Shown here piece by piece: positions 18,050 through 29,785 of a stretch of 64,000 nucleotides of DNA. The stretch's first letter is position 1; each line of letters begins with the position of its first letter. This DNA is from Ferrimonas marina (lineage in GTDB: Bacteria > Pseudomonadota > Gammaproteobacteria > Enterobacterales > Shewanellaceae): positions 268,580-332,579 of the forward strand of contig NZ_FQXG01000006.1 in NCBI RefSeq assembly GCF_900129905.1. The letters run 5' to 3'. The translations under genes and the position numbers were made by a program. The notes beneath the pieces are model-generated. The model ran no database searches. It was not told the origin of the DNA and saw nothing but the letters and a program-made list of their open reading frames with translations.

Positions 18050-19345
18050 ATGCTGAGATTGATCCCCGCTCTGGCCCTGCTGGCCAGTTTTTCCCTGTAC
18101 GCCGTGCCCGGTGCGGAAGAGAAGCCGCAATGGGGGATCGCCATTGGCGCCCGCTATGCCGATATCCCCTACGACACCGACGTCGATCAGGTGATGGACA
18201 TGACGCCGCTGATGTACTTCCAGTCGGAGTACTTCTACCTGCACGGTTTGGAGGGGGGGATCCACCTGTGGAATGGCGAGCAGCATCAGGCCACCCTGTT
18301 TTCCCGCTATCGCTTCTTCGATATCCCCCGGGAGTTTCAGAACGAGGTGCAGGAAGACAGCTTCGATACTGGCCTGCGCTATCGCTTCCTGCCGGGTCAG
18401 CAAGACTTCATTGACGTCGAACTGCTCAGTGACGGCAGCGGCCGCAGCTATGGTCACCTGCGCTACGGCTTCTACCACCAGGAGGGGGGCCTGGAGCTGT
18501 GGCCAACCCTGTCACTGGACTGGCGCTCCAGTGCCTTTAATGATCGCTATTACGGCCTCAACATGTACGAGGCGGGCAGTGACGTCGGCGGCAGTGCCGG
18601 GCTGGAGATGCGCTACCACGTCGCCAGCAACCTCTACCTGCTGGGCAACGCCGAGGTGAATGTCCTCGGCGGGGACCTGGGCGATCTGCCCACCCTACAA
18701 AGTCGCTATAACCTGGAGACCTTCGTCGGTTTTGGCTTCTTTCCGGAGCCGGGCAAGCAGCGTGGCACCCCCTACGACTTCTCTTCCCTCGAGGGGCATT
18801 ACGTGCGGCTGGCCCACGGCTGGGCGACCGAGTCCAACATGGGGGATATCCTGGCGGGGGACTGGGTGGAGGATCCCTTTGGCAACCAGCTGACCTCGGT
18901 GTTCTGGGGGATCCCGCTGACCCAGTCGCTGTTCTCGCTGCCCATCGACGTCTACTTTAATCCGGGCTTTATCTACCACCACAGCTCCGAGGTGCAGGAC
19001 CCCACCTACGAGGGGGTGCTGTCGTTCAAGGCCTACTACACCTTCACCTGGCCGATCCGCTGGCGCATCGGTGCTGCGGAGGGTCTGTCCTACGTGAAGG
19101 ACATCACCTACATCGAGCAGATCGAGATGGACCGCAAGGGTTATCGTCCCTCTAACCTGATGAACTACCTCGATGTCTCACTGGATGCCAACCTGGGCGA
19201 CCTGTTTGGCACCTCCAAGCTGGATAACCTGTGGCTGGGCTACAGCCTGCACCACCGCAGCGCCATCTTCGAGACCTCCTCCCAGTTTGGTCGCATCAAA
19301 GGCGGCAGCAACTACAACACCATCACCCTGCAGTGGCACTTTTGA
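18050..19345 (+). CDS. Large outer-membrane beta-barrel protein, MipA/OmpV-like N-half
   Basis: A 431-residue exported protein with a signal peptide (cleavage near YAVPGA) and a C-terminal ...LQWHF ending, the aromatic signature of outer-membrane barrels. Residues 25-235 resemble the MipA/OmpV family (GARYADIPYDTDVDQV, GGIHLWNG, LRYGFYHQEGG). The family normally stops near 250-290 residues. Here another 190 residues of amphipathic strands follow, containing YHHSSEV and LHHRSAIFE, where an H-x-S pattern recalls PagL-type lipid A deacylases. A fusion or duplication of barrel modules is possible. The gene is monocistronic and convergent with the ACT gene. Confidence 0.75.
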   Translation: MLRLIPALALLASFSLYAVPGAEEKPQWGIAIGARYADIPYDTDVDQVMDMTPLMYFQSEYFYLHGLEGGIHLWNGEQHQATLFSRYRFFDIPREFQNEVQEDSFDTGLRYRFLPGQQDFIDVELLSDGSGRSYGHLRYGFYHQEGGLELWPTLSLDWRSSAFNDRYYGLNMYEAGSDVGGSAGLEMRYHVASNLYLLGNAEVNVLGGDLGDLPTLQSRYNLETFVGFGFFPEPGKQRGTPYDFSSLEGHYVRLAHGWATESNMGDILAGDWVEDPFGNQLTSVFWGIPLTQSLFSLPIDVYFNPGFIYHHSSEVQDPTYEGVLSFKAYYTFTWPIRWRIGAAEGLSYVKDITYIEQIEMDRKGYRPSNLMNYLDVSLDANLGDLFGTSKLDNLWLGYSLHHRSAIFETSSQFGRIKGGSNYNTITLQWHF

Positions 19346-19349
19346 GGCG

Positions 19350-19730
19350 CTAGCGGCGCCGGTCGATCTGATGGCCGGCCTGCTGCAGCGCGTCGATGGC
19401 ATCCTCCAACCGCTCAGCTTTCACCAACAGATAATCGGTATCGAAGGTGGAGAGGGCGAACAGCGACACCCCGGCGTCGGCCAGTACCTGGCTTAACTGA
19501 GCCAGGATCCCCACCAGGCTGAAGTCCAGCGGGCCGGCGACCTTGAGGGCCCGCCAGCCGGGCTCCATTTTTGCCCCTTCTACAGTGCAACTGGCCGGCA
19601 GCACCAGCGAGAGTTCCTCGTCGGTGCGGGTGAGGGAGAAAAAGGGCGCCGCCAGCCAGGCGGGGTCGATGGGGCTGTGCGGCGGCAGACGCAGGATCTG
19701 CAGCTCGGTGGGGAGCAGGGTCAGGTGCAT
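19350..19730 (-). CDS. ACT-domain protein
   Basis: A 126-residue cytoplasmic protein of the stand-alone ACT type. The C-terminal half (ALKVAGPLDFSLVGILAQL, then GVSLFALSTFDTDYLLVK) has the beta-alpha-beta pattern of ACT modules that bind amino acids. The target is unknown. It lies downstream of the TauE/SafE gene on the same strand, 71 nt apart, with a strong hairpin between. Confidence 0.8.
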   Translation of the reverse strand: MHLTLLPTELQILRLPPHSPIDPAWLAAPFFSLTRTDEELSLVLPASCTVEGAKMEPGWRALKVAGPLDFSLVGILAQLSQVLADAGVSLFALSTFDTDYLLVKAERLEDAIDALQQAGHQIDRRR

Positions 19731-19767
19731 CGGGCCTCCTTGGCGATTGCTGCCATCCTACTGCCCC

Positions 19768-19797
19768 CACTGTGCCAGCTTCGCCGCTGGCACAGTG
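19768..19797. other. 12-bp perfect hairpin between tauE-like and ACT genes
   Basis: Arms CACTGTGCCAGC (19768-19779) and GCTGGCACAGTG (19786-19797) with a 6-nt loop. There is no T-run on the transcribed minus strand, so it could be an mRNA-stability or partial termination element rather than a standard terminator. Confidence 0.6.
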
Positions 19798-19801
19798 AGG
19801 G

Positions 19802-20539
19802 CTAGGTGGTCAGCAGGTAGTAGAGTGAGCGCAGGATCAGCAGGCCACCGGCACTGGCGCACAGCAGCAGGGTGGCTTGCTTCAGTCGGTCGGGATTGAC
19901 GTGCTGCACCAGCCGGTCCCCCAGCACAAAGCCGATGAACACCGGCGGGATCAGCCACAGCCCCTTGAAGAAATCGTCCCAGCCGAAGGCCCCGGCCAGC
20001 AACAGCAACAGCAACGACAGGGCGGCGCTGAACACGAAAAAGCCCGCCAGGGTGTTGCGCATGGCGGCAGCGGACTGGTTGTTGTTGAGCAGCAGGGCCA
20101 GTGGCGGGCCCCCCATGGCGGAGATGGCGGCGAACACCCCGGAGATCACCCCGGCACCGAACAGGTTGCGGCCGGTCAGGGCCAGGCTGACCTTATGGTG
20201 GGTCAGCCACACCGCCATTAGCACGATGGCGCCAATGGCCAATCCCAGCCAGTGTACCGAGGCCACCAGCAACAGCCAGGTACCCAGCACCCCGCCGGGC
20301 AGTCGGCCCAACAGGGCGGGCTTGAGGATCCCCATCTGCAGGGTGAAGCCGGTGCGGGCCAGGGTGAACAGCGACACCAGCAGCCCCATCATGATGATGG
20401 GGCCGGGTACCCAGCTGGGATCGATCAGGTAGAGCAGCGGGGTGACCACCACCGCCAGGCCAAAGCCGATGGCGCTTTGCACCAGGGCACCGAGGCAGAC
20501 CACCAGCCAGATCAGGCTCAGCTCGGACAGGGGGATCAT
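19802..20539 (-). CDS. TauE/SafE family membrane permease
   Basis: A 245-residue integral membrane protein with about eight hydrophobic helices. The N-terminal AIGFGLAVVVTPLL and the internal AAISAMGGPPLALLLNN are the two halves of the TauE/SafE repeat. Members export sulfite, sulfoacetate or other small organic anions. Its position just after metJ suggests a sulfur link, but the metJ terminator separates them, so this is weak. Confidence 0.9.
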   Translation of the reverse strand: MIPLSELSLIWLVVCLGALVQSAIGFGLAVVVTPLLYLIDPSWVPGPIIMMGLLVSLFTLARTGFTLQMGILKPALLGRLPGGVLGTWLLLVASVHWLGLAIGAIVLMAVWLTHHKVSLALTGRNLFGAGVISGVFAAISAMGGPPLALLLNNNQSAAAMRNTLAGFFVFSAALSLLLLLLAGAFGWDDFFKGLWLIPPVFIGFVLGDRLVQHVNPDRLKQATLLLCASAGGLLILRSLYYLLTT

Positions 20540-20562
20540 CGGCGATGGCTCCGGTTGAGAAC

Positions 20563-20590
20563 AAAACGCCTGCTCGGAGGCAGGCGTTGG
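20563..20590 (-). terminator. Terminator of metJ
   Basis: Stem AACGCCTGC/GCAGGCGTT (20565-20588) with a 6-nt loop, followed on the minus strand by TTGTTC. Confidence 0.85.
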
Positions 20591-20605
20591 GTCAGGGGGA
20601 GGGGC

Positions 20606-20926
20606 TTATTCTTCGATCTGCTCGGGGTCCAGGCCCAGCTCCACCATCAGGGCGCGGGCTTCTGCCGGCAGGCCGTCGGGGCGGTCCTTGCGCAGGTCCT
20701 CATCCGCCGGCAGGGGCTGGCCGGTGTAGGCGTGCAGGAACGCCTCGCACAACAGCTCGCTGTTGGTGGCATGACGCAGGTTGTTAACCTGTCGGCGGGT
20801 ACGCTCATCGGTAAGAATCTTCAATACTTTCAGAGGAATAGAGACAGTAATCTTCTTTACTTGCTCATTCTTCTTACCGTGTTCCGCGTACGGGCTGATG
20901 TACTCGCCATTCCACTCGATACTCAT
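20606..20926 (-). CDS. metJ: Methionine repressor MetJ
   Basis: A 106-residue ribbon-helix-helix repressor. The beta strand [12 protein letters not shown] contacts DNA, and the [28 protein letters not shown] helices form the dimer and bind the corepressor S-adenosylmethionine. The start [13 protein letters not shown] is the standard N-terminus, with AGGTG 7 nt upstream; the extended in-frame ORF has no site. It is divergent from metB across the met boxes, so it probably represses itself and metBLF. Confidence 0.98.
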   Translation of the reverse strand: MSIEWNGEYISPYAEHGKKNEQVKKITVSIPLKVLKILTDERTRRQVNNLRHATNSELLCEAFLHAYTGQPLPADEDLRKDRPDGLPAEARALMVELGLDPEQIEE

Positions 20927-21007
20927 CGATGCACCTATAAGTCTTGATAACGATTGCAATTTTAAACTCATGGCCGGGAGAGTCAATGTATTGCCATCTG
21001 AACCCTT

Positions 21008-21039
21008 ACACGTTTAGACGGCTAAACGTCTTGACGCCC
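21008..21039 (+). promoter_or_regulatory. MetJ operator: four tandem met boxes
   Basis: Four contiguous 8-bp units ACACGTTT, AGACGGCT, AAACGTCT and TGACGCCC match the met box AGACGTCT to differing degrees; the central two are best. They sit 82 bp upstream of metJ and 71 bp upstream of metB, as expected for a shared operator. Confidence 0.88.
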
Positions 21040-21109
21040 AATAATCGCAACGTTACCTTAATCAATCATCGCAATCCAGTTTTGTGCGTCAGTTTGGAGG
21101 ATGCCACCG

Positions 21110-22255
21110 ATGAGCCAGCTCAAGTCCGCGACCATTGCCGCCCGTGAGGGGATCGAAAGCGATACCCAGCACGGGGCTGTGGTACCGCCCATCTACCTGT
21201 CCACCAACTACAGCTTCGAGGCCTACGGTCAGCCGCGTCAGTACGATTACGCCCGCAGCGGCAACCCCACCCGGGGCACCCTGTCCCAGGCCCTGGCCAA
21301 GCTGGAGGGCGGCGCCGGTGCGGTGGTAACCGCCACCGGCATGGCGGCGATCACCGCGGTGACTGCGCTGCTGGGCAAGGACGATCTGCTGGTGGTGCCC
21401 CACGACTGTTACGGTGGCAGCTACCGGCTGTTCACCTCGGTGGCGGCCAAGGGCGGCTACCGGGTGCTGGTGGTGGACCAGACCGATGAAGCGGCACTGG
21501 CCGAGGCGTTGGCGCAGAAGCCCAAGATGGTGTGGCTGGAGACCCCGTCCAATCCGCTGCTGCGGCTGGTGGACATCGAGGCGATTGCCGGCCAGGCCAA
21601 GGCGGTCGGCGCCCTGGTGGTGGTGGACAACACCTTCCTGTCGCCGGTACTGCAGCTGCCCCTGAGCCTGGGTGCCGACATCGTGGTGCACTCCACCACC
21701 AAGTACATCAATGGCCACTCCGATGTGGTTGGTGGCGCGGTGATCGCCAAGGATCCTGAGCTGGCGGAGCAACTGGACTGGTGGGCCAACTGCCTGGGCC
21801 TGACAGGTGGCGCCTTTGATGCCTATCTCACCCTGCGCGGGCTGCGCACCCTGCCACTGCGGATGAAGCAGCACCAGGCCAATGCCGAGGCGGTGGTGGC
21901 GCTGCTGCAGTCCCACCCGGCGGTGGGCAAGATCTACTACCCCGGCCTGCCGGATCACCCTCAACACCAGCTGGCCCAGCGTCAGCAAAGCGGCTTTGGT
22001 GCCATGCTCAGCTTCGAGCTGGCCGGCGGTGAAGCCGCGGTGCCCGCCTTCCTGGAGCGGCTACAGGTGTTCAGCGTGGCGGAGAGCCTGGGCGGGGTGG
22101 AGTCGCTGGCGGCACACCCGGGCACCATGACCCACCGTGGCATGGTGCCGGAGGCCCGGGCCAAGGCCGGGATCTCCGAAGCCCTGATCCGTATCTCGGT
22201 GGGGATCGAAGACCCCGCCGATCTGGTGGCGGATCTGCAGCAGGCATTGGGTTAA
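21110..22255 (+). CDS. metB: Cystathionine gamma-synthase
   Basis: A 381-residue PLP enzyme of the Cys/Met metabolism family. It joins O-succinyl-homoserine and cysteine to cystathionine. YDYARSGNPTRGTL near the N-terminus and the PLP lysine K198 in HSTTKYINGHSDV are clear. GGAGG lies 9 nt before MSQLKSATI; the upstream ATG three codons earlier is too close to that site. It is the first gene of metB-metL-metF. Confidence 0.96.
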   Translation: MSQLKSATIAAREGIESDTQHGAVVPPIYLSTNYSFEAYGQPRQYDYARSGNPTRGTLSQALAKLEGGAGAVVTATGMAAITAVTALLGKDDLLVVPHDCYGGSYRLFTSVAAKGGYRVLVVDQTDEAALAEALAQKPKMVWLETPSNPLLRLVDIEAIAGQAKAVGALVVVDNTFLSPVLQLPLSLGADIVVHSTTKYINGHSDVVGGAVIAKDPELAEQLDWWANCLGLTGGAFDAYLTLRGLRTLPLRMKQHQANAEAVVALLQSHPAVGKIYYPGLPDHPQHQLAQRQQSGFGAMLSFELAGGEAAVPAFLERLQVFSVAESLGGVESLAAHPGTMTHRGMVPEARAKAGISEALIRISVGIEDPADLVADLQQALG

Positions 22256-22270
22256 CAGGGAGGAACAGTC

Positions 22271-25520
<3,250 letters not shown>

Positions 25521-25523
25521 GCC

Positions 25524-26429
25524 TCAGTCCCTGTCGGGGTCGCTGAGTATCAGCCAGACCCCCTCGGTGATGCCGGTCATAAAGGGGTAATCCAGCCGCT
25601 CCGCCTTATCGGTGGTGCGGTGGTAATCCTTGTGAGCGGTGACCCCCAGGTAGTACCAGGGCAGACCGGCCCGGTGAAAGGGGTAGTGATCCGAGGCCTT
25701 GAGCGGGTCATAGCTGTCTTTGCTGCTGCCCCGGGCGCCCTTCATCCGTCGCGGCCCCTTACGCAGGCAGGCGGTCTGCTGCAGTTGGGCCAGGCCCGCC
25801 TCGCCCTGCTCCCAGCCCGGGCGCCACCACAATCGCCCATGGCCCTGCCGATCCGGTCGGCCCACCATATCCAGGTTCAACACCCACGCCAGTGGCACCT
25901 CGGCCAGTTGCTGTTGCAGCGCCTGGCTGCCGTGGAGGCCATTCTCTTCCGCATCCAGGGCGGCAAAGATCACCCCATGAGGCAGCGGTTGCTGGTGGGC
26001 CCGATGGGCCAGCGCCAGCAGCACCGCCACCCCGCTGGCGTTGTCATCGGCACCGGGATAGATCTGACCCTGGTGCCGGCCCAGGTGATCATAGTGCGCC
26101 ACCACCAGGCGATAGGGCGGTGGACCGGGGACCCAGGCCACCAGGTTGAGCCCCTGCCTGGGTGCCCAGCCCGGTCCGTACTGGAAGGGGTGGAGGTAGT
26201 CCTGCTGCCAGGGCGGCAGGGGACTTAGGCGCTGCTGCAGGTAGGTCGCGGCAAGAATGGCCCCCGGGGTGCCGGTGCGACGACCCGCCATCGCCGGGTC
26301 GGTCAGTGCCTGCACATCTTGCTGCAGCTGGCCGAGTAGCACCGGATCAGGGCTTAGCGCCGGGCAGGGGGCCTGGGGGCTTTGGCAGCCGCAGAGGAGC
26401 AGGAACAGGGCCGGAAAGAGGCGAACCAT
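25524..26429 (-). CDS. M28 family zinc aminopeptidase, lipoprotein
   Basis: A 301-residue exported peptidase. The N-terminus MVRLFPALFLLLCGCQS carries a hydrophobic signal and a lipobox-like LLCGC. The M28 di-zinc ligands are visible in order: HYDH, the Asp of GADDNASG, EEN (catalytic Glu plus ligand), the Asp of LNLDMVG and the His of KASDHYPF. It probably trims peptides in the periplasm. The start is chosen by AGGAG 5 nt upstream; the frame continues open far upstream, but only as the antisense of the chemoreceptor gene. Confidence 0.9.
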   Translation of the reverse strand: MVRLFPALFLLLCGCQSPQAPCPALSPDPVLLGQLQQDVQALTDPAMAGRRTGTPGAILAATYLQQRLSPLPPWQQDYLHPFQYGPGWAPRQGLNLVAWVPGPPPYRLVVAHYDHLGRHQGQIYPGADDNASGVAVLLALAHRAHQQPLPHGVIFAALDAEENGLHGSQALQQQLAEVPLAWVLNLDMVGRPDRQGHGRLWWRPGWEQGEAGLAQLQQTACLRKGPRRMKGARGSSKDSYDPLKASDHYPFHRAGLPWYYLGVTAHKDYHRTTDKAERLDYPFMTGITEGVWLILSDPDRD

Positions 26430-26543
26430 ATTTCTCCTATCAGTTTGAATAATAAAATTTTTCAACTGTGTGATCCGGCCCGGCGGCAGGGATCGGGCTT
26501 TTTGGCACCATAGCATGAATCTGCAGCCGAGGAGCGGACCGCC

Positions 26544-28118
26544 GTGCGCAATAATCAACCTATCACCGGGCAGGAAAAACGCTACCCTGCCGATACCATC
26601 CTGCTCTCCACCACCGACACCCGGGGCAACATCAAGTACGCCAATCCGGATTTTTCCGAGGTGAGTGAGTTCTCCATCGAGGAGTTGCAGGGCGCTCCGC
26701 ACAACCTGGTCCGCCATCCGGATATGCCGCCCCAGGCGTTCGAATCCCTGTGGCAGCGCATCCGCAGCGGTCGCCCCTGGTTCGGTATCGTCAAGAACCG
26801 CACCAAGTCTGGCGACCATTACTGGGTCAACGCCTACGTCACCCCGGTGTATGAGCACGGCGAGATCCACGAGTACCAGTCGGTGCGGCGTCAGCCCCAG
26901 GCCCAGCACGTGGCCCAGGCGGAGGCGATCTACGCCCAGCTCAATCGCGGTAAGACCCCCAAGGCGCTGCGCCCGGCCCGAATCGGTTTTGCCCAGCGCC
27001 TGGCCCTGGGGGGCGCCGCCATGGCCGCTATCACGGCGGCACTGGCCAGCTGGCAGCCGCTGCTGGGCGGCATCATCGGTGCGCTGCTGACCTTCCTGTT
27101 GCTGGCAAGACAGCTGGCGCCGCTGAAGCAGCTGGCACTGCGCTCCCGCGAGTTGGTGGACGATCCGGTGGCCCGTGGGGTGTTTGCCGGTCGCCAGGAT
27201 GAGATCGGCGACATCGGCCTGGCCATCGACTTTCTCGGTACCGAGCTGGGCGGCGTGGTTGGGCGGATGGCGGACTCCGCCGAATCGCTCTGCGGCATGG
27301 GCAAGCAGCTCAATGACACGGTCAAGGACACCGAGCGCCGCGCCACTCAGCAAAGCGAGCAGACCACCGCCGCGGCCACCGCGGTGGAGGAGATGAGTGT
27401 CAGCTTTAATGAGGTGGCGGACAATGCCGGCCAGGTGGCCCAGGCGTTGACCCAGAGCCTGGCCGACGCCGATGCCGGCAGCCAGGTGTTGGACCAGGTC
27501 TCTGGCGCGATCGAGGGGCTGAGTAATGAGGTGGCGCGGATCGCCGGTGAGGTGGCCACCATTGAGCAGGACAGCCAGGCGATTACCCAGGTACTGGATG
27601 TGATCCGCGGCATCGCCGAGCAGACCAACCTGCTGGCCCTGAACGCGGCCATTGAGGCGGCTCGGGCGGGCGAATCTGGTCGTGGCTTTGCCGTGGTGGC
27701 GGACGAGGTGCGCAGCCTGGCGCAGCGCACGGCGGAGTCAACCGGTCAGATCGAGAAGATCATCGACCAGTTCCAGCACTCCAGCCAGAACGCCAACCGC
27801 GCCATGCAGACCGGTCAGCAGGCGGCGGAGAGTGCGGTGGCGCTGGTGCGGGAGGCGGATCAGGCCTTTGATGCGCTGCGGGACGCGGTCTCCCGGGTGC
27901 ATGGCCGCAGCGACTCCATCGCCTCGGCGATGAGCCAGCAGCGGATCGTGACCCAGGATATCAGTGCCGCCATCCAGACCATCAGCGACCTGGCCCGTTG
28001 CAGTCAGCAACAGGCCCAGAACACCGCCAAGCGGGGCCGGGACATGTCGCGGCTGGCCTCCAAGCAGGCGGAGCTGTCCCGTCAGTTCTGGCAGCATGGC
28101 GTAGAGCGGGGACGCTAA
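26544..28118 (+). CDS. PAS-domain chemoreceptor (Aer-like)
   Basis: A 524-residue receptor. Residues 20-115 form a PAS domain of the Aer type ([41 protein letters not shown]). A membrane hairpin is near 155-187, a HAMP-like linker follows, and the signalling domain tip is [20 protein letters not shown]. In Aer the PAS domain binds FAD and senses redox state, guiding energy taxis. The start is GTG with GAGGAG about 9 nt upstream. It overlaps the convergent pilin-like gene by 4 bp. Confidence 0.92.
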   Translation: MRNNQPITGQEKRYPADTILLSTTDTRGNIKYANPDFSEVSEFSIEELQGAPHNLVRHPDMPPQAFESLWQRIRSGRPWFGIVKNRTKSGDHYWVNAYVTPVYEHGEIHEYQSVRRQPQAQHVAQAEAIYAQLNRGKTPKALRPARIGFAQRLALGGAAMAAITAALASWQPLLGGIIGALLTFLLLARQLAPLKQLALRSRELVDDPVARGVFAGRQDEIGDIGLAIDFLGTELGGVVGRMADSAESLCGMGKQLNDTVKDTERRATQQSEQTTAAATAVEEMSVSFNEVADNAGQVAQALTQSLADADAGSQVLDQVSGAIEGLSNEVARIAGEVATIEQDSQAITQVLDVIRGIAEQTNLLALNAAIEAARAGESGRGFAVVADEVRSLAQRTAESTGQIEKIIDQFQHSSQNANRAMQTGQQAAESAVALVREADQAFDALRDAVSRVHGRSDSIASAMSQQRIVTQDISAAIQTISDLARCSQQQAQNTAKRGRDMSRLASKQAELSRQFWQHGVERGR

Positions 28119-28618
28119 CGACACTCCGTCAGGTGGGGCTGGAAGCCCTCACCAGGGCGGTATTCAAGAAAGCAGTTGCCGTGCTCCAGATCGCCAAAGC
28201 CGATCCGGCTCCACTGGGCGGTCTCCAGGCTGTGATAGGGGCCGTACTGGGCTCGTCGTTGCAGACTCGAGTGCTCGGTCGGTTCGGCAGCCCAGCCTGG
28301 ATTGAGTAACTCCAGCAAGTAATGGCGCTGGCGATCGCCGGAGCGGTTCTTCGGCCAGCTCGCCACCAGTTGCCAGGGCCCCAGTGAGGTGCTCAAGGTG
28401 GCGACGCGGTCCTCTATCCTGGCCAGCCCCGCCTCGGCGCGTGCCTGGCTCACCAGGGTCATCAATTGAGCATTGAGACCCGGTTGCAGCCGCTTCAGCT
28501 GCGCCGCCTGCCCGGCTCCCGATAGGCCTGCACCGGGCCAGCCGTAGTGCCAGAGCAGACCCAGGATCGCCAGCGCTGCCACCAGACTGAGCAGCGTCCC
28601 TCCTTGTTGTGATCGCAT
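28115..28618 (-). CDS. Pilin-like protein of unknown function
   Basis: A 167-residue protein. The N-terminus [22 protein letters not shown] has the look of a type IV prepilin signal (basic residues, Gly-Gly, then a long hydrophobic helix), but the glutamate expected five residues after the cleavage site is serine here. It could therefore be a degenerate minor pseudopilin, or simply a single-pass membrane protein. The periplasmic part is unremarkable, with one C-terminal pair of cysteines (NCFLEY, LTECR). No pilus genes are adjacent. Confidence 0.6.
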   Translation of the reverse strand: MRSQQGGTLLSLVAALAILGLLWHYGWPGAGLSGAGQAAQLKRLQPGLNAQLMTLVSQARAEAGLARIEDRVATLSTSLGPWQLVASWPKNRSGDRQRHYLLELLNPGWAAEPTEHSSLQRRAQYGPYHSLETAQWSRIGFGDLEHGNCFLEYRPGEGFQPHLTECR

Positions 28619-28786
28619 CGCATTCCCTCGCGGTGGGTGTTACCGGACTATAGTCCAGACTTCAGGAAAGCACAGAGTTCACCTGTAAATTCAGAGTCTT
28701 CCCATATTGGTTTTGGCCCGATGGCTTGGTGTTTATCCGTTCTGGGGCGTATCTTGGTGGCATCCAAAAGACCAGGAGGGTGTGTG

Positions 28787-29272
28787 ATGGGTCAGATCTA
28801 CGATTTCGAGGTGGAAAGCAACGGCGGTGAGGCACTGTCGATGAGCCAGTACCAGGGCAAGGTGCTGCTGATTGTGAACACCGCCAGCAAGTGCGGTTTC
28901 ACTCCCCAGTACGAGGGACTGGAGCAGCTCTACCAGAGCTACCAGGCGCAAGGCTTGGAGGTGCTGGGCTTTCCCTGCAACCAGTTTGGTAACCAGGAAC
29001 CGGGGGATGCGGCTCAGATCAGCGAATTCTGTCAGCTTAACTTCGGCGTCAGCTTTCCGCTGATGGCCAAGGTGGAGGTCAATGGCAGTGGTGCCCACCC
29101 GCTATTTGAGCACCTCAAGCGGCAGGCGCCGGGTCTGCTGGGCAGCAAGGGGATCAAATGGAACTTCACCAAGTTCCTGGTGGATCGTCAGGGTCGGGTG
29201 GTGAAGCGCTTCGCCCCCACCGATAAGCCGGAATCGCTTAAGGCGGAGATCGAAGCGCTGCTGGGCGCCTGA
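28787..29272 (+). CDS. Glutathione peroxidase (thiol type)
   Basis: A 161-residue thioredoxin-fold peroxidase. The peroxidatic Cys is in NTASKCGFTPQY, the second conserved segment is GFPCNQFGNQEPG, and the Trp/Asn pair is in KWNFTKFLVD. Cysteine replaces the selenocysteine of animal enzymes, as in BtuE, and it may use thioredoxin. AGGAGG lies 8-9 nt before MGQIYDF; the frame is open upstream but lacks signals. Confidence 0.93.
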   Translation: MGQIYDFEVESNGGEALSMSQYQGKVLLIVNTASKCGFTPQYEGLEQLYQSYQAQGLEVLGFPCNQFGNQEPGDAAQISEFCQLNFGVSFPLMAKVEVNGSGAHPLFEHLKRQAPGLLGSKGIKWNFTKFLVDRQGRVVKRFAPTDKPESLKAEIEALLGA

Positions 29273-29278
29273 GGCAGC

Positions 29279-29530
29279 TTAGTTGTTGGCGGCGCTGGAG
29301 ATCCCGCGGGTATTCATGATCCGCTCCGCCTCCTGCCGCTCCGCTTCGCGCTGTGACGCGGTGGTACAGCGACGGGTGGGCATGCGGGAACCCACCGCCA
29401 CCACCTTGTCGCAGCGATAGCCGTCGGTTCGTGCTTCACTGCTGGTGCTTTGGGCATCGGTGGTGTCGATGCTGCTGCAACCGCTGAGCAGCAGGGCGGT
29501 GGCCGCCATTGTCGTGGTCAATACCTTCAT
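29279..29530 (-). CDS. Small lipoprotein, unknown function
   Basis: An 83-residue protein with a type II signal peptide and lipobox LLSGC. The mature part is hydrophilic with a CDKVVAVGSRMPTRRC segment, where two cysteines could pair, and a charged helical REAERQEAERIM. It has a GGAG site upstream. Similar short lipoproteins with an RxxTRRCxT pattern are common in marine gammaproteobacteria; their role is unknown to me. Confidence 0.75.
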   Translation of the reverse strand: MKVLTTTMAATALLLSGCSSIDTTDAQSTSSEARTDGYRCDKVVAVGSRMPTRRCTTASQREAERQEAERIMNTRGISSAANN

Positions 29531-29761
29531 CCCGGGAGACTCCTTTCACTGTCGGATGGGGTCTCAACATAGCAATGGCGCGTTAACGCCAGCAAATGAC
29601 GGCGCCAGCCTGGCGTCAGGCAGGATGGGTTGAGCCGAGCCGGATCCCAGGCAGGATCCTTGGTGTGTATGCTTTTCACCAGCGACTTTAACCTGACTGA
29701 TGGCACTGGCCAGCCAATTACCCGCAGGGCCGTCGCAGCGGCGGACCGCGGCGGGATAGGG

Positions 29762-29785
29762 GGTTCGTGATCAGGATCACGAACC
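29762..29785. promoter_or_regulatory. Perfect 11-bp-arm palindrome over the kinase stop codon
   Basis: Arms GGTTCGTGATC and GATCACGAACC around a 2-bp centre. The core CGTGATCAGGATCACG also fits GTGA-N6-TCAC (CRP-like) and TGAT-N4-ATCA (FNR-like). It overlaps the sensor kinase stop codon. There is no T-run. It may be a protein-binding site or a 3' hairpin. The 29531-29761 gap shows nothing else. Confidence 0.45.

Noticed and set aside
19768-19797. 12-bp hairpin as a rho-independent terminator
   Set aside because: There is no T-run on the transcribed strand; listed as a hairpin of unknown role instead.
26430-27353. Long upstream extension of the M28 peptidase frame (total 609 codons)
   Set aside because: The extension is antisense to the Aer-like chemoreceptor; the lipoprotein signal and ribosome site fix the real start at 26429.
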